22,650 bases of DNA, taken from assembly GCA_003647715.1 (NCBI GenBank), contig QMNJ01000009.1, positions 1-22,650 of the forward strand, in the 5' to 3' direction. Shown here one piece after another: positions 15,990 through 22,650 of this stretch. The DNA is from Candidatus Coatesiibacteriota bacterium. Lineage in GTDB: Bacteria; RBG-13-66-14; B26-G2. Each line of letters opens with the position of its first letter. Position 1 is the first letter of the stretch. Under the pieces are notes generated by a model, which did not search any database, was not told the origin of the DNA, and saw only the letters and a list, made by a program, of their open reading frames with translations. Position numbers and translations under genes: made by a program.

Positions 15990-16460
15990 TTATTCCTCTA
16001 TCATTCTGAAAGCGGTATCAACCGCCTCCTCAGGCGTATCTGCATATTCAACGCCCGACAGTTCCCACTCCGCGCCCAGCACCACTATCCCCTTGCCCAG
16101 GTTCTTTGCGAGTGCAATCTCCGACAGTGTCCCCCACACACCATCAATAGCAATGACCACATCTCCCGAGGCGGCGACGAGTGCATTCCTGGCAAGTCCA
16201 AGACCTGTGGGTATAACCACATCAAGATATTTATTTGCCTTATCCTTCTCGTAGTAGGGAATGATGCCCACCGTGAGACCCCCCTCCTCTCTGGCGCCCC
16301 GGCATGCCGCCTCCATCACCCCTCTCATACCACCACATACAAGAGTAGCACCTCTTCTGGCTATTAATTTCCCTACCTCTTCTGCCGCCTCTATCGCCCA
16401 CAAGGGCGGCTTTGAGCCACCTATTAGTGAAACCTGTATTTTGCTTCCGCCCATACCCAT
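15990..16460 (-). CDS. LOG-family (TIGR00725-like) Rossmann protein
   Basis: The 156-aa product is a small Rossmann protein of the LOG/DprA-like superfamily. It starts with VSLIGGS, followed by GATLVCGGMRGVMEAACRGAREEGG, GIIP, GLGLARNALVAASGDVVIAI and WGTLSEIALAKNLGKGIVV. Plant-type LOG enzymes carry PGGxGTxxE; here the corresponding stretch is IDGVWGTLSE, so cytokinin-activating (phosphoribohydrolase) activity should not be assumed. The frame is open further upstream to 16508, but that part lies inside tRNA-Pro, so translation must begin at ATG 16460 or 16454. Only 6 nt separate the tRNA 3' end from the first ATG, leaving no room for a ribosome site outside the tRNA. Confidence 0.85.
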   Translation of the reverse strand: MGMGGSKIQVSLIGGSKPPLWAIEAAEEVGKLIARRGATLVCGGMRGVMEAACRGAREEGGLTVGIIPYYEKDKANKYLDVVIPTGLGLARNALVAASGDVVIAIDGVWGTLSEIALAKNLGKGIVVLGAEWELSGVEYADTPEEAVDTAFRMIEE

Positions 16461-16465
16461 AAAAC

Positions 16466-16542
<77 letters not shown>

Positions 16543-16553
16543 ACAATCAGTAA

Positions 16554-16583
16554 ATTATAATTCATATAAATCATACCTTTCAA
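16554..16583 (-). promoter_or_regulatory. Sigma-70 promoter for tRNA-Pro and downstream genes
   Basis: On the minus strand TTGAAA (16583-16578) and a consensus TATAAT (16559-16554) are spaced by 18 nt. Transcription would start a few bases before the tRNA-Pro 5' end at 16542. No other good promoter was seen before the LOG, acyP and rpoD genes, so this one may drive the whole run. Confidence 0.7.
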
Positions 16584-16623
16584 GGATATAATTTCTTAAA
16601 ATAGAAGCGACCTCTTTCATTAC

Positions 16624-16652
16624 TTGTCAACCACCTGCCAGTGTGATAATAT
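16624..16652 (+). promoter_or_regulatory. Sigma-70 promoter for the zinc-finger/Yip1-like gene
   Basis: TTGTCA at 16624-16629 and TAATAT at 16647-16652 are separated by exactly 17 nt. The predicted start is about 18 nt before the ATG at 16677, with GGGAGAG in between. It is divergent from the tRNA-Pro promoter, with about 40 nt between the two -35 elements. Confidence 0.7.
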
Positions 16653-16676
16653 CAAAACTATAAGACGGGAGAGAAT

Positions 16677-17465
16677 ATGCGATTTGACCTACCTGAGAAC
16701 TCAAGATGCTTTTACCACAGAGATAGAAAGCCAATAGCTATATGTAGCGAGTGCGGTGCCTTCTTCTGCGCTGAGTGCGGGGCTGTGGTGGGTGGAGACA
16801 GAGTGCTATGTAAGAAGTGCATTGGTAGGGAGTTTGGTCCCGAGAAGTGGGAGGAGTGCTTTGCCGGAGGAGGTGTTTTGGGCTTCCTCAGAACATTGCG
16901 ATGGGTATTGTTATCACCATCACGCTTCTTCCACTCTATTGAGATGAGAAAGCAGGTATCAAGTGTTGTTATGTTCGCCATAATAATGGAGGTTCTGGGG
17001 TCCATTGCGGTGGTGATATATGGTGGTTCTGCGGATTATTTCAATCTGTTCCTGGGTGCAGAGCTGGCAGAAAAGGTAATGCCATACATAAACCTGTCTC
17101 TCATTCTCGTATCACCTCTCATTGCAGTAGCAAGTTTATACATCCTTAGTTTAATATACCACCTGTTGTCAAAACCATTCGGTGGAGATGGCAGTTTCAC
17201 CGGGACACTCAAGGTAATCGGTTATAGTTCCGCCGCCAATCTATTAATATTCATACCATGGATTGGTGGTTTTCTATCCATCTTTTATACTCTTATATTG
17301 TATTCCAGGGGATTTGCCAGAATACACCGGATGGGTCCGCTTAGGGCGGCGGCTTTTGCTCTTGTTCCTGTAATGGCGTTGATGCTGATTTTAGTGGTAG
17401 TGGCTATTGCTCTATTTCAGTCAATTGAGGGCAACCTGCCCTATCTGCTTGCCCCCGGCTCGTAA
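16677..17465 (+). CDS. Yip1-like membrane protein with N-terminal B-box-type zinc finger
   Basis: The first 50 residues carry eight possible zinc ligands: Cys11, His14, Cys23, Cys26, Cys31, Cys34, Cys45 and Cys48. This is the spacing of a B-box-like finger binding two zinc ions. About residues 90-262 hold five or six hydrophobic segments and match the general Yip1-domain layout, including the short SPSRFFHSIE motif that often precedes the first helix. The loop TGTLKVIGYSSAANLLIFIPWIGG is also present. Bacterial proteins with this domain order are common but uncharacterised; no reaction can be assigned. It has its own consensus promoter and GGGAGAG ribosome site. Confidence 0.78.
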   Translation: MRFDLPENSRCFYHRDRKPIAICSECGAFFCAECGAVVGGDRVLCKKCIGREFGPEKWEECFAGGGVLGFLRTLRWVLLSPSRFFHSIEMRKQVSSVVMFAIIMEVLGSIAVVIYGGSADYFNLFLGAELAEKVMPYINLSLILVSPLIAVASLYILSLIYHLLSKPFGGDGSFTGTLKVIGYSSAANLLIFIPWIGGFLSIFYTLILYSRGFARIHRMGPLRAAAFALVPVMALMLILVVVAIALFQSIEGNLPYLLAPGS

Positions 17466-17569
17466 AACTGCAAAACTACCCTTTACCATTTTTGAATAGA
17501 TATGAACAACTCCCCTCATCTCCCATTATTACCAATTCATAGATAATTATAAGCACATAAAAATATTCA

Positions 17570-17597
17570 TTGACAGGTAATAATAATTATTTAATAT
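17570..17597 (+). promoter_or_regulatory. Sigma-70 promoter for the TolB-like lipoprotein gene
   Basis: Perfect TTGACA at 17570-17575 is followed after 16 nt by TAATAT at 17592-17597. A leader of about 28 nt with AAGGTGGTGA leads to the ATG at 17630. Confidence 0.65.
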
Positions 17598-17629
17598 TAA
17601 AATAAGATAAGTAAGGTGGTGATTGAGAG

Positions 17630-18592
17630 ATGAGAACAATAAGATATTTTTCATATATTCTGATTCTTCTACCATTACTTCTTTTCATCTTCTGCGGAGA
17701 AGATAATAATGATTACCCGGAGGTTATAACTTTACTTGATTATTCAGAAGGGGTAGATGGAAAAAATCCCTCCTGGTTTGACAATAACACAGTTGGTTTT
17801 TCTGGAATATGTACATTATACCACAACGATTTTTATGGTATATTCACCATAGATGAAAATGGTGATAACTTAACAGTTCTTGATATGGGATACAGGTCCC
17901 TCGTAGGTATATCACCACCATCTATAAGCCCTTCAGGCGATAAGATTGTCTTCAGTGCTTCTACTCCTGAATATCACGATTTGTGTGACATATATATAAT
18001 GCCTTCAGAAGGTGGTCTTCCTGAGAAAGTCCCGATTGAGGGTGAGGGCTTCTCCAACTTCCACCCTGATTGGTCGCCCGATGGTGAGTGGATTGCATTT
18101 GTTAGAACAGACCCTGAAACTGGTAAAGATGCTCTCTGGAAGATGAGACCCGATGGAGAGGACCTTGAGCGTCTCGGTCCAGATGCTGACTGGATTGGGT
18201 ATCCCGACTGGTCCCCCGATGGAGAGTGGATTGTATATGTTGAGGGGTCATATCCCTCGGATTCATATATATCTGCTCAGATGGTTGATGGAACAAAAAA
18301 GTGGAATATCACAGAACCAAAAGGAAGATACGAGACAACACCATGTGTATCACCCGACGGTCTTTGGGTATGTTATGCAAGCCCAGACAACTATGGTAAA
18401 ACTGAACTATACATAATACCTTATTTAGGTGGCGATGCAGAGAAGATAACATATGTAGAGGATAAATACTCAGATACATATGGTGACTGTGAACCCGACT
18501 GGTCTCCCGATGGAGAATGGATAGTATTTCATTCACAGGGCAGAGGAGGTTTGTTATTCAAGGTGAAGGTACCAGATGAGTTTACTCCATAG
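17630..18592 (+). CDS. Predicted lipoprotein with TolB-like (PD40) beta-propeller repeats
   Basis: The 320-aa product has a lipoprotein-type signal: basic start, hydrophobic core, then Cys22 in FIFC followed by GED. The mature protein repeats the PD40 blade motif at least five times, as SISPSGDKIVF, DWSPDGEWIAF, DWSPDGEWIVY, VSPDGLWVCY and DWSPDGEWIVF. This is the propeller found in TolB and in many periplasmic or surface proteins. It lacks the N-terminal TolB domain and no tol or pal genes are nearby, so it is not TolB itself. It is likely a periplasmic binding or scaffold propeller anchored by lipid. It has its own promoter, and a weak hairpin follows. Confidence 0.8.
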   Translation: MRTIRYFSYILILLPLLLFIFCGEDNNDYPEVITLLDYSEGVDGKNPSWFDNNTVGFSGICTLYHNDFYGIFTIDENGDNLTVLDMGYRSLVGISPPSISPSGDKIVFSASTPEYHDLCDIYIMPSEGGLPEKVPIEGEGFSNFHPDWSPDGEWIAFVRTDPETGKDALWKMRPDGEDLERLGPDADWIGYPDWSPDGEWIVYVEGSYPSDSYISAQMVDGTKKWNITEPKGRYETTPCVSPDGLWVCYASPDNYGKTELYIIPYLGGDAEKITYVEDKYSDTYGDCEPDWSPDGEWIVFHSQGRGGLLFKVKVPDEFTP

Positions 18593-18616
18593 AAGAGGTT
18601 AGGTTTCTATAATCCG

Positions 18617-18650
18617 GGGCAGGCAAATTTAACCGCCCGCCCTTCTTGTT
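18617..18650 (+). terminator. Candidate terminator after the TolB-like lipoprotein gene
   Basis: GGGC-A-GGC (18617-18624) can pair with GCC-C-GCCC (18635-18642), giving a stem of seven pairs with one mismatch and a 10-nt loop. It is followed by the T-rich TTCTTGTT. The mismatch and the broken T-run make it weaker than the groEL terminator. Confidence 0.45.
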
Positions 18651-18670
18651 TACATCTATAAAAATCAAAG

Positions 18671-18700
18671 TTGACCTGAGACATTATGCTATGATAGATT
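18671..18700 (+). promoter_or_regulatory. Candidate promoter for tRNA-Leu
   Basis: TTGACC at 18671-18676 is followed after 18 nt by TAGATT at 18695-18700, which places the start very close to the tRNA 5' end at 18709. An overlapping TATGAT (18690-18695) has too short a spacer (13 nt). Confidence 0.4.
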
Positions 18701-18708
18701 ATTACCAA

Positions 18709-18793
18709 GCCGGGGTGGCGGAACTGGCAGACGCGCATGGTTGAGGGCCATGTGGGATATTCTCCTGTAGGGGTTCAAGTCCCCTCCCCGGCA
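18709..18793 (+). tRNA. tRNA-Leu (anticodon GAG)
   Basis: This is a class II tRNA with a long variable arm. The acceptor is GCCGGGG with CCCCGGC, and the anticodon stem CATGG/CCATG carries TTGAGGG, giving anticodon GAG (reading CUC and CUU). The T-arm is AGGGG-TTCAAGT-CCCCT, and the discriminator is A. CCA is not encoded. It ends only 13 nt before the stop of the opposing HD-hydrolase gene. Confidence 0.96.
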
Positions 18794-18806
18794 TTTCCAC
18801 TCTTAT

Positions 18807-19577
18807 CTACAATATTTCAATGTCGTTTATGTTTATCCTGAAGTTTATCCCCAGACGATGTGCAGCGCGCCTGCATAACTTCATTCGCTCGGTAAATATC
18901 TCAAAATACTCCATCACCTTTGAAATTTCTGTGTCTATCTCTATCTTCAATGTAATCTCATCCCTCTTCTCTGATACCTCAAGTTCGCTATCAATGGCTG
19001 CATAATTAACCCTGTCGTGTATATCTTCGTAGATATTCTGGGGGGTTCTAACTCTTGAGCGGTGGACATCGCTCTTGTCCGCAATGATTACCGCCGCACC
19101 TATGGGAGTTACTGGCTCGCCGGTTATCTCGTCGTGGTTGCCAATGGCTATCATCACCTCAATACGCTCATTAATAGGCATACCCAAATCCCTCATTGTG
19201 GTATCCGCCAGGAAGACCGAATGCATCTCGTGAAAATGCCTGTTTATCACATTGCCTATATCGTGCAGATAGCCACTGATAGCCGCAAGTTCGCACATTC
19301 TGTCATCATAAAGCAACTTCTTAAGTATATACCAGGCACGATATGCGACGATTGAAGCATGCCTGAAGCCGTGCTCTGTATAGCCAAGAAATCCAAGCAC
19401 CTCATTAGAGCGGGTCAATAGCAGTTTCACCCCCTCGTGTTCCATAAAGTCACTCAAGCTCACCACGCCCTCACGCCTTGGAAAGAGCGCCCTCAACTCC
19501 TCCTCAATTGATTCGCCTTCTGCAATCTTATCGTTTATTGTCTCCTCGTCCACCATCTTCTTACTTGTTTCCACCAT
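18807..19577 (-). CDS. HD-domain metal-dependent phosphohydrolase, substrate unknown
   Basis: The 256-aa product has an HD-superfamily metal site: His73 (GFRHASIV), His105-Asp106 (GYLHDIGN), His148 (GNHDE) and Asp167 (IIADKSDVHRSRV). A divergent 60-residue N-terminal part precedes it. A C-terminal part of about 70 residues (DSELEVSEKRDEITLKIEID and onward) could be a small regulatory domain. The set of His and Asp residues is complete, so it should be active, perhaps on a nucleotide or phosphate ester; the exact substrate is not readable. It follows yajC by 53 nt on the same strand. No strong ribosome site precedes the ATG at 19577; the in-frame ATG at 19556 is an alternative. Confidence 0.8.
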   Translation of the reverse strand: MVETSKKMVDEETINDKIAEGESIEEELRALFPRREGVVSLSDFMEHEGVKLLLTRSNEVLGFLGYTEHGFRHASIVAYRAWYILKKLLYDDRMCELAAISGYLHDIGNVINRHFHEMHSVFLADTTMRDLGMPINERIEVMIAIGNHDEITGEPVTPIGAAVIIADKSDVHRSRVRTPQNIYEDIHDRVNYAAIDSELEVSEKRDEITLKIEIDTEISKVMEYFEIFTERMKLCRRAAHRLGINFRININDIEIL

Positions 19578-19630
19578 CTCAAATCAAAAAAATTTGACAT
19601 TAAGTTCACAATAGTCCTGTCATACCCGTA

Positions 19631-19969
19631 TTATTTTCCCTGCTCCGCATCCGGTAGTTTTCCCACCGCATCTATCCTAGACCTGACAACATCTACTTCA
19701 ACTCCCTTTGCTATCTCTATGCGCACTATCTTTCCGCTGTCAGAGAAACCAACTACCTTGCCTCTTATGCCTCCTGTGGTCACCACCGTGTCGCCCTTCC
19801 GCATGGCTTCAAGCATCTCCTGGCGCTTCTTCGCCTGCCTCCTCTGGGGCATAATAATCAGCAGATAGAATATTGCTATAATGATTATGAAGGGGAGCAG
19901 GAAGTCAAGCATACTACCTCCGCCTCCTCCACCACCTGAAGACATCGCATAAGCAGTAGATACAAACAT
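19631..19969 (-). CDS. yajC: Sec translocase accessory subunit YajC
   Basis: A small inner-membrane partner of SecDF-YidC in protein export. The 112-aa product has a short glycine-rich N-terminus, one membrane helix (about residues 21-41, ending IIMPQRRQAKKRQEML) and the cytoplasmic domain MRKGDTVVTTGGIRGKVVGF typical of YajC. GGAGGA precedes the ATG. It starts 20 nt after the tgt stop, the usual tgt-yajC arrangement of many bacteria, but secD and secF do not follow; an HD-domain gene does. The run of seven glycines is unusual but in frame and probably real. Confidence 0.93.
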   Translation of the reverse strand: MFVSTAYAMSSGGGGGGGSMLDFLLPFIIIIAIFYLLIIMPQRRQAKKRQEMLEAMRKGDTVVTTGGIRGKVVGFSDSGKIVRIEIAKGVEVDVVRSRIDAVGKLPDAEQGK

Positions 19970-19989
19970 ATAAATCCTCCTTAGTAATA

Positions 19990-21099
19990 TTATCTTTTAT
20001 AATTCCTCAAAAACTCATCCCTGAAGTTAAGAAAGTTGTTGTTGCAAATACTTTCCCTTATTCTATCAAACAACCAGCCATAATGGTATAGATTATGCAA
20101 ACTTGTAAGGCGGGGCGCAAGCATTTCCCCCGCTCTAAATAAATGTGCTATATAACCTCTGGAGAAATTACTACAGGCGGGGCATTTACAATCATCCTCA
20201 ATCGGCAATGTATCATATCTATATTCGCTCTTCCTCAGGTTCAGAAGCCCCTTTCTGGTAAAGGCGAGAGCATTTCTTCCACATCTTGTTGGTAGAACGC
20301 AGTCAAAAAGGTCATATCCCATAGAAACAAACCTCAGAATCTCATCAGGAAAGCCCACACCCATAATATATCTTGGCTTATCTGCTGGAAGGTGAGCCGA
20401 CATCGCATCAGCCACCTCCGTTCGCCTGTCTAATGGTTCACCTACCGAAAGCCCGCCCAGTGCATAGCCGTCAAAATCCATAGAGGTGATTACATTAGCA
20501 CTTTGCTCCCTCAAATCCATTAAGACACCACCCTGTATTATGCCGAACAAAGCCATTGAATCATTTGACTTTGTAGCCAAGCATCTCTCTGCCCACCCGT
20601 GAGTGAGTTCGCATGCCCTCTCAATCTCCGACCTGTTCTCAGTGTAGGCGGGGCATACATCAAGCGACATGGCTATGTCGGTGCCCATCTCTTCCTGCAC
20701 CCTTACCGACAACTCCGGGGTGAGAAAGACCTCACCTCCATCTATATGGCTGGTAAACTTCACCCCCTCTTCGGTAATCTCACTTATGGGTGCCATGCTA
20801 TACACCTGGAAACCACCTGAATCTGTCAATATCATCCCCCCCCAGCCCATGAACAGGTGGAGTCCACCCAGCATCTTGATTGTATCCACACCGGGTCGCA
20901 ACATCAGGTGGTATGCATTCATGCAGATTATCTTATGCCCCGCTTCTTTGACCTCGGCGGGTGTCTGCCCCTTAACCGATGCCTGCGTGCCAACGGGCAT
21001 AAAGGCGGGGGTGGTGATAACCTTGTCACCCACCCTGAGTTCTGAAACCCTGGCGGAGGTTTTCTTATCCTCTGATATTACTCTAAAACCAACCGTCAT
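19990..21099 (-). CDS. tgt: tRNA-guanine (queuine/preQ1) transglycosylase
   Basis: Exchanges G34 of the anticodon for preQ1 in tRNAs with GUN anticodons, the tRNA-entry step of queuosine synthesis. The 369-aa product has AYHLMLRPG, LTDSGGFQVYS with Asp93, FGIIQGG, GYALGGLSVGE and LFDCVLPTR with nucleophile Asp266. The zinc site CKCPAC (Cys304, Cys306, Cys309) with His335 is complete. Length is normal. It works with QueA and QueH encoded at 3810-5395, about 15 kb away and on the other strand. Its ribosome site is weak (CAGGT close to ATG). Confidence 0.97.
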   Translation of the reverse strand: MTVGFRVISEDKKTSARVSELRVGDKVITTPAFMPVGTQASVKGQTPAEVKEAGHKIICMNAYHLMLRPGVDTIKMLGGLHLFMGWGGMILTDSGGFQVYSMAPISEITEEGVKFTSHIDGGEVFLTPELSVRVQEEMGTDIAMSLDVCPAYTENRSEIERACELTHGWAERCLATKSNDSMALFGIIQGGVLMDLREQSANVITSMDFDGYALGGLSVGEPLDRRTEVADAMSAHLPADKPRYIMGVGFPDEILRFVSMGYDLFDCVLPTRCGRNALAFTRKGLLNLRKSEYRYDTLPIEDDCKCPACSNFSRGYIAHLFRAGEMLAPRLTSLHNLYHYGWLFDRIRESICNNNFLNFRDEFLRNYKR

Positions 21100-21384
21100 A
21101 TACCTGATATGATAAGAAAAAAATGGAGATTATGGTGAACCTATGTTATAGAATGGGAAATAGAATGCTGTAATTACAATTCCTCACCATTGTTCTGGTC
21201 GCATTCGGTGGTATGAGCATAGTGATATGGAAGATGAGGAATGTGAGCGCGACAAAAAAAACATAGTTGTTGCATATATGAGTAATTGAGGAGAAAGAAA
21301 AGGGCTGGATAACACCGGTTGGGATAATTTGATTTGACAGCAGGTCAGGTTTTGCTAAAATCCTTCTGAACTGTAGGAGAGAGT
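21100..21384. other. Divergent gap between tgt and mgsA with a possible gene remnant
   Basis: This 285-nt gap separates divergent genes. On the plus strand, one frame from ATG 21132 reads 13 codons, hits TAA at 21171-21173, then continues for 30 codons to TAG at 21264-21266. The second piece encodes a hydrophobic segment (FLTIVLVAFGGMSIVIW) ending in a basic tail, like the end of a small membrane protein. It has no start codon of its own at its beginning. It may be a decayed small gene or a chance frame. The right end carries the mgsA promoter. Confidence 0.3.
21334..21361 (+). promoter_or_regulatory. Sigma-70 promoter for mgsA
   Basis: Perfect TTGACA at 21334-21339 is followed after 16 nt by TAAAAT at 21356-21361. 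The expected start is about 16 nt before the ATG at 21385, leaving a very short leader with AGGAGAG as ribosome site. Confidence 0.7.
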
Positions 21385-21768
21385 ATGGCGGAGAAGAAAA
21401 AGAAGTGTCTTGCGCTTGTGGCTCATGACAGGAAGAAGACCGACATAGTGGTGTGGGCGAACTTCAATCGGGGCAAACTAATGAACTTCAAACTTGTGGG
21501 AACCAAGTCAACTGCCAATCTCATAACCGAGAAGACGGGGCTTGAGGTGGAGACGCTTCTATCGGGTCCCTATGGTGGTGATGTGCAGGTGGCGGCGATG
21601 GTGGCGCAGGGAGAGGTGGATGCGGTGATATTTTTGAGGGACCCACTGGGCAAGCACCCGCACGACCCGGATATTAACACCCTGATGCGTGTCTGCGATG
21701 TTCACAACATACCGCTTGCCACCAACCTGGCGACTGCGGATTTGATAATATCTCAGATAAATCCATAG
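21385..21768 (+). CDS. mgsA: Methylglyoxal synthase
   Basis: Converts dihydroxyacetone phosphate to methylglyoxal and phosphate, a bypass of lower glycolysis used when phosphate is short. The 127-aa product has ALVAHDRKK with Asp15, the phosphate-binding GTKSTANLI, LSGPYGGDVQV with the catalytic-base Asp66, FLRDPLGKHPHDPD with His93 and Asp96, and NIPLATNLATAD. All key residues known from the E. coli enzyme are present. It starts MAEKKKK, like the sigma factor, with a short basic N-terminus. It has its own strong promoter, and the next gene has another, so it is probably monocistronic. Confidence 0.96.
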   Translation: MAEKKKKCLALVAHDRKKTDIVVWANFNRGKLMNFKLVGTKSTANLITEKTGLEVETLLSGPYGGDVQVAAMVAQGEVDAVIFLRDPLGKHPHDPDINTLMRVCDVHNIPLATNLATADLIISQINP

Positions 21769-21791
21769 TGGTATAAACGCCTAATTAGTAA

Positions 21792-21819
21792 TTGACAAGA
21801 AGAAGGATTATGGTAGAAT
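21792..21819 (+). promoter_or_regulatory. Sigma-70 promoter for the lipoprotein gene at 21843
   Basis: Perfect TTGACA at 21792-21797 is followed after 16 nt by TAGAAT at 21814-21819. A TATAAT lies 6 nt further on but at too long a spacing. GGGAGGT follows, 5 nt before the ATG. Confidence 0.6.
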
Positions 21820-21842
21820 TATAATGGTTTGGGAGGTATAAT

Positions 21843-22412
21843 ATGAGATATATAAGAGCAATCATTCTACCAATATTAATAGTTTCTACGATATTCAGTA
21901 TAAATTGTTTCCGGGACCCGGGAGATATAGATACAGGTGAACACAAAGCCCAGACAGAACCCTATTATTGCCTGACCAATCTTTCATACTGTTACAATCA
22001 CCATAAAGATGTAGATATCATAAACAAATACAAAGATATACTGTGGGACGATTATTACTTCTACTTTGACCCCAAAGATGTTGGTAAAAAGGTTGGAGAA
22101 GAAGGGGATGAGTATATCATACCGACATCGTGGAATTATGAAGAGGACTGGCAGGCAACACAGAATATGTTTGAAAATGCATATAGCATAAAATTAGAAT
22201 TTCCTTATACAAATGAGGATAATTTCTATAGTTCTGGTGATTATACCGACGATAATACAATCTTCACAATTAAAGATGTCCAAATAAACCTTCTCGTTAT
22301 GGTAACACCCAATTTCGGCTATTTTGCAGAGGGTCTATGTAATTTTAAGTTTGAATTGAAGGATGATGGATACTGGCATATGATTATTTGGGAGGATAGA
22401 ACGGCAAAATAA
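21843..22412 (+). CDS. Predicted lipoprotein, possibly NTF2/SnoaL-like
   Basis: The 189-aa product has a basic start, a hydrophobic segment and Cys22 (SINC), fitting a lipoprotein signal with an unusual Asn before Cys. The mature part has YYCLTNLSYCYNHHKDVDIINKY, then IYKDI-type and DDYYFYFDPKDVG blocks, and a C-terminal strand region ending GYWHMIIWEDR. A helix pair followed by a curved sheet with Trp-rich final strands resembles NTF2/SnoaL-like folds, but I cannot confirm this by eye. The family is otherwise unknown to me. Base use is more AT-rich than in mgsA. It has its own promoter and terminator, so it is a single-gene unit. Confidence 0.68.
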   Translation: MRYIRAIILPILIVSTIFSINCFRDPGDIDTGEHKAQTEPYYCLTNLSYCYNHHKDVDIINKYKDILWDDYYFYFDPKDVGKKVGEEGDEYIIPTSWNYEEDWQATQNMFENAYSIKLEFPYTNEDNFYSSGDYTDDNTIFTIKDVQINLLVMVTPNFGYFAEGLCNFKFELKDDGYWHMIIWEDRTAK

Positions 22413-22443
22413 TAGCAAATAACATTTGTGTTAACGGAGCTTT

Positions 22444-22480
22444 AAAAGGGGAATAAATTGTTTCCCTTTTATTATTCCTG
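22444..22480 (+). terminator. Intrinsic terminator after the lipoprotein gene
   Basis: AAAAGGGGAA (22444-22453) pairs with TTTCCCTTTT (22461-22470), a 10-bp stem with one G-U pair and a 7-nt loop, ending in TTTTATTATT. The A-rich left arm means it can also work in the other direction. Confidence 0.75.
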
Positions 22481-22510
22481 TTATCAGAAAATTCAGTATA
22501 TTATTATACT
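22481..22510 (+). promoter_or_regulatory. Candidate promoter for tsaD
   Basis: TTATCA at 22481-22486 and TATACT at 22505-22510 are spaced by 18 nt, directly after the terminator. The predicted leader before the ATG at 22535 is under 20 nt and has no recognisable ribosome site. Confidence 0.35.
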
Positions 22511-22534
22511 TAAACCGGTAATATTAACATTAAA

Positions 22535-22650
22535 ATGAAAAACTACAATATCCTCGGCATAGATACCTCTTGTGACGATACCTGTATTGCATTCATCTCT
22601 GAAAGTGGTGAACTCATATCCAATGTGGTTTCTTCGCAGATAGACATACA
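22535..22650 (+). CDS. tsaD: tRNA N6-threonylcarbamoyladenosine synthase catalytic subunit TsaD (5' part only)
   Basis: TsaD transfers the threonylcarbamoyl group onto A37 of ANN-reading tRNAs, together with TsaB, TsaE and TsaC. Only the first 38 codons lie in the window. They read ILGIDTSCDDTCIAFI and then SNVVSSQIDI, the hallmark start of TsaD/Kae1 (usually ILGIETSCDETA and SNVVASQ). Within the signature, Glu is replaced by Asp in two places, both mild. The zinc-binding His motif lies beyond the window edge. The ATG at 22535 is the natural start although no Shine-Dalgarno is visible. Confidence 0.9.
   Translation, partial: MKNYNILGIDTSCDDTCIAFISESGELISNVVSSQIDI

Noticed and set aside
15717..16367. 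Long plus-strand open frame (216 codons) opposite acyP and the LOG gene
   Set aside because: It is antisense to two recognised genes and has low-complexity, Cys/His/Ser-rich composition typical of shadow frames.
18060..18530. DNA direct repeats in the TolB-like gene
   Set aside because: They are codon-level echoes of the repeated DWSPDGEW protein blade, not a mobile or CRISPR repeat.
17630..18592. TolB of the Tol-Pal system
   Set aside because: It has PD40 blades but no TolB N-terminal domain, carries a lipoprotein signal, and no tol/pal genes are nearby.

Overview
The window is a moderately AT-rich, gene-dense stretch of bacterial chromosome. It is mostly housekeeping genes, with a small accessory sugar/envelope block in the middle. 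Bacterial markers are groES-groEL, yajC, an RpoD-type sigma factor, clear TTGACA/TATAAT promoters and strong Shine-Dalgarno sites. Three predicted lipoproteins and two beta-propeller surface proteins point to a diderm cell. The three tRNA genes do not encode CCA. The myo-inositol-phosphate synthase, QueH instead of QueG, and lipoproteins with unusual lipoboxes suggest a deep-branching, probably uncultured lineage, but I cannot name the phylum from this sequence alone.

Layout. 1-1847: ino1 (inositol-3-phosphate synthase) abutting tmk. 1952-3766: a membrane-anchored coiled-coil protein followed 6 nt later by a class III cyclase-like protein with a TPR-like tail and a degraded active site. 3810-5395: queH and queA of the queuosine pathway. 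5471-6499: an NHL-like propeller lipoprotein. 6525-7925 (minus): a secreted GH99-type enzyme. 8076-10121 (minus): a four-helix membrane protein, a NeuB-family nonulosonate synthase and an overlapping GNAT acetyltransferase. 10218-11837: a divergent GT-C membrane glycosyltransferase. 11932-13874: groES-groEL, with a non-CIRCE palindrome upstream and a bidirectional terminator downstream.

13966-16542 (minus) reads as one unit: tRNA-Pro(GGG), a LOG-family protein, acylphosphatase, the primary-type sigma factor, apt and tRNA-Arg(CCU). It has a good promoter in front of tRNA-Pro and the shared terminator behind tRNA-Arg. 16677-18592 (plus): a zinc-finger Yip1-like membrane protein and a TolB-like propeller lipoprotein, each with its own promoter. 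18709-18793: tRNA-Leu(GAG). 18807-21099 (minus): tgt, yajC and an HD-domain hydrolase. 21385-22412 (plus): mgsA and a lipoprotein with a possible NTF2/SnoaL-like fold. The window ends inside tsaD.

Functional links. queH, queA and tgt give three steps of tRNA queuosine modification, and tsaD adds t6A, so tRNA modification is well represented. The sugar block (nonulosonate synthase, GNAT, GT-C transferase, GH99 enzyme) suggests surface glycan synthesis and mannan-type glycan turnover, but no CMP-sugar synthetase is present. No CRISPR array, IS element, phage gene or toxin-antitoxin pair was seen. The best candidate for something undescribed is the coiled-coil/pseudo-cyclase pair at 1952-3766. 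Next come the tRNA-bookended sigma-factor operon and the groESL operator.
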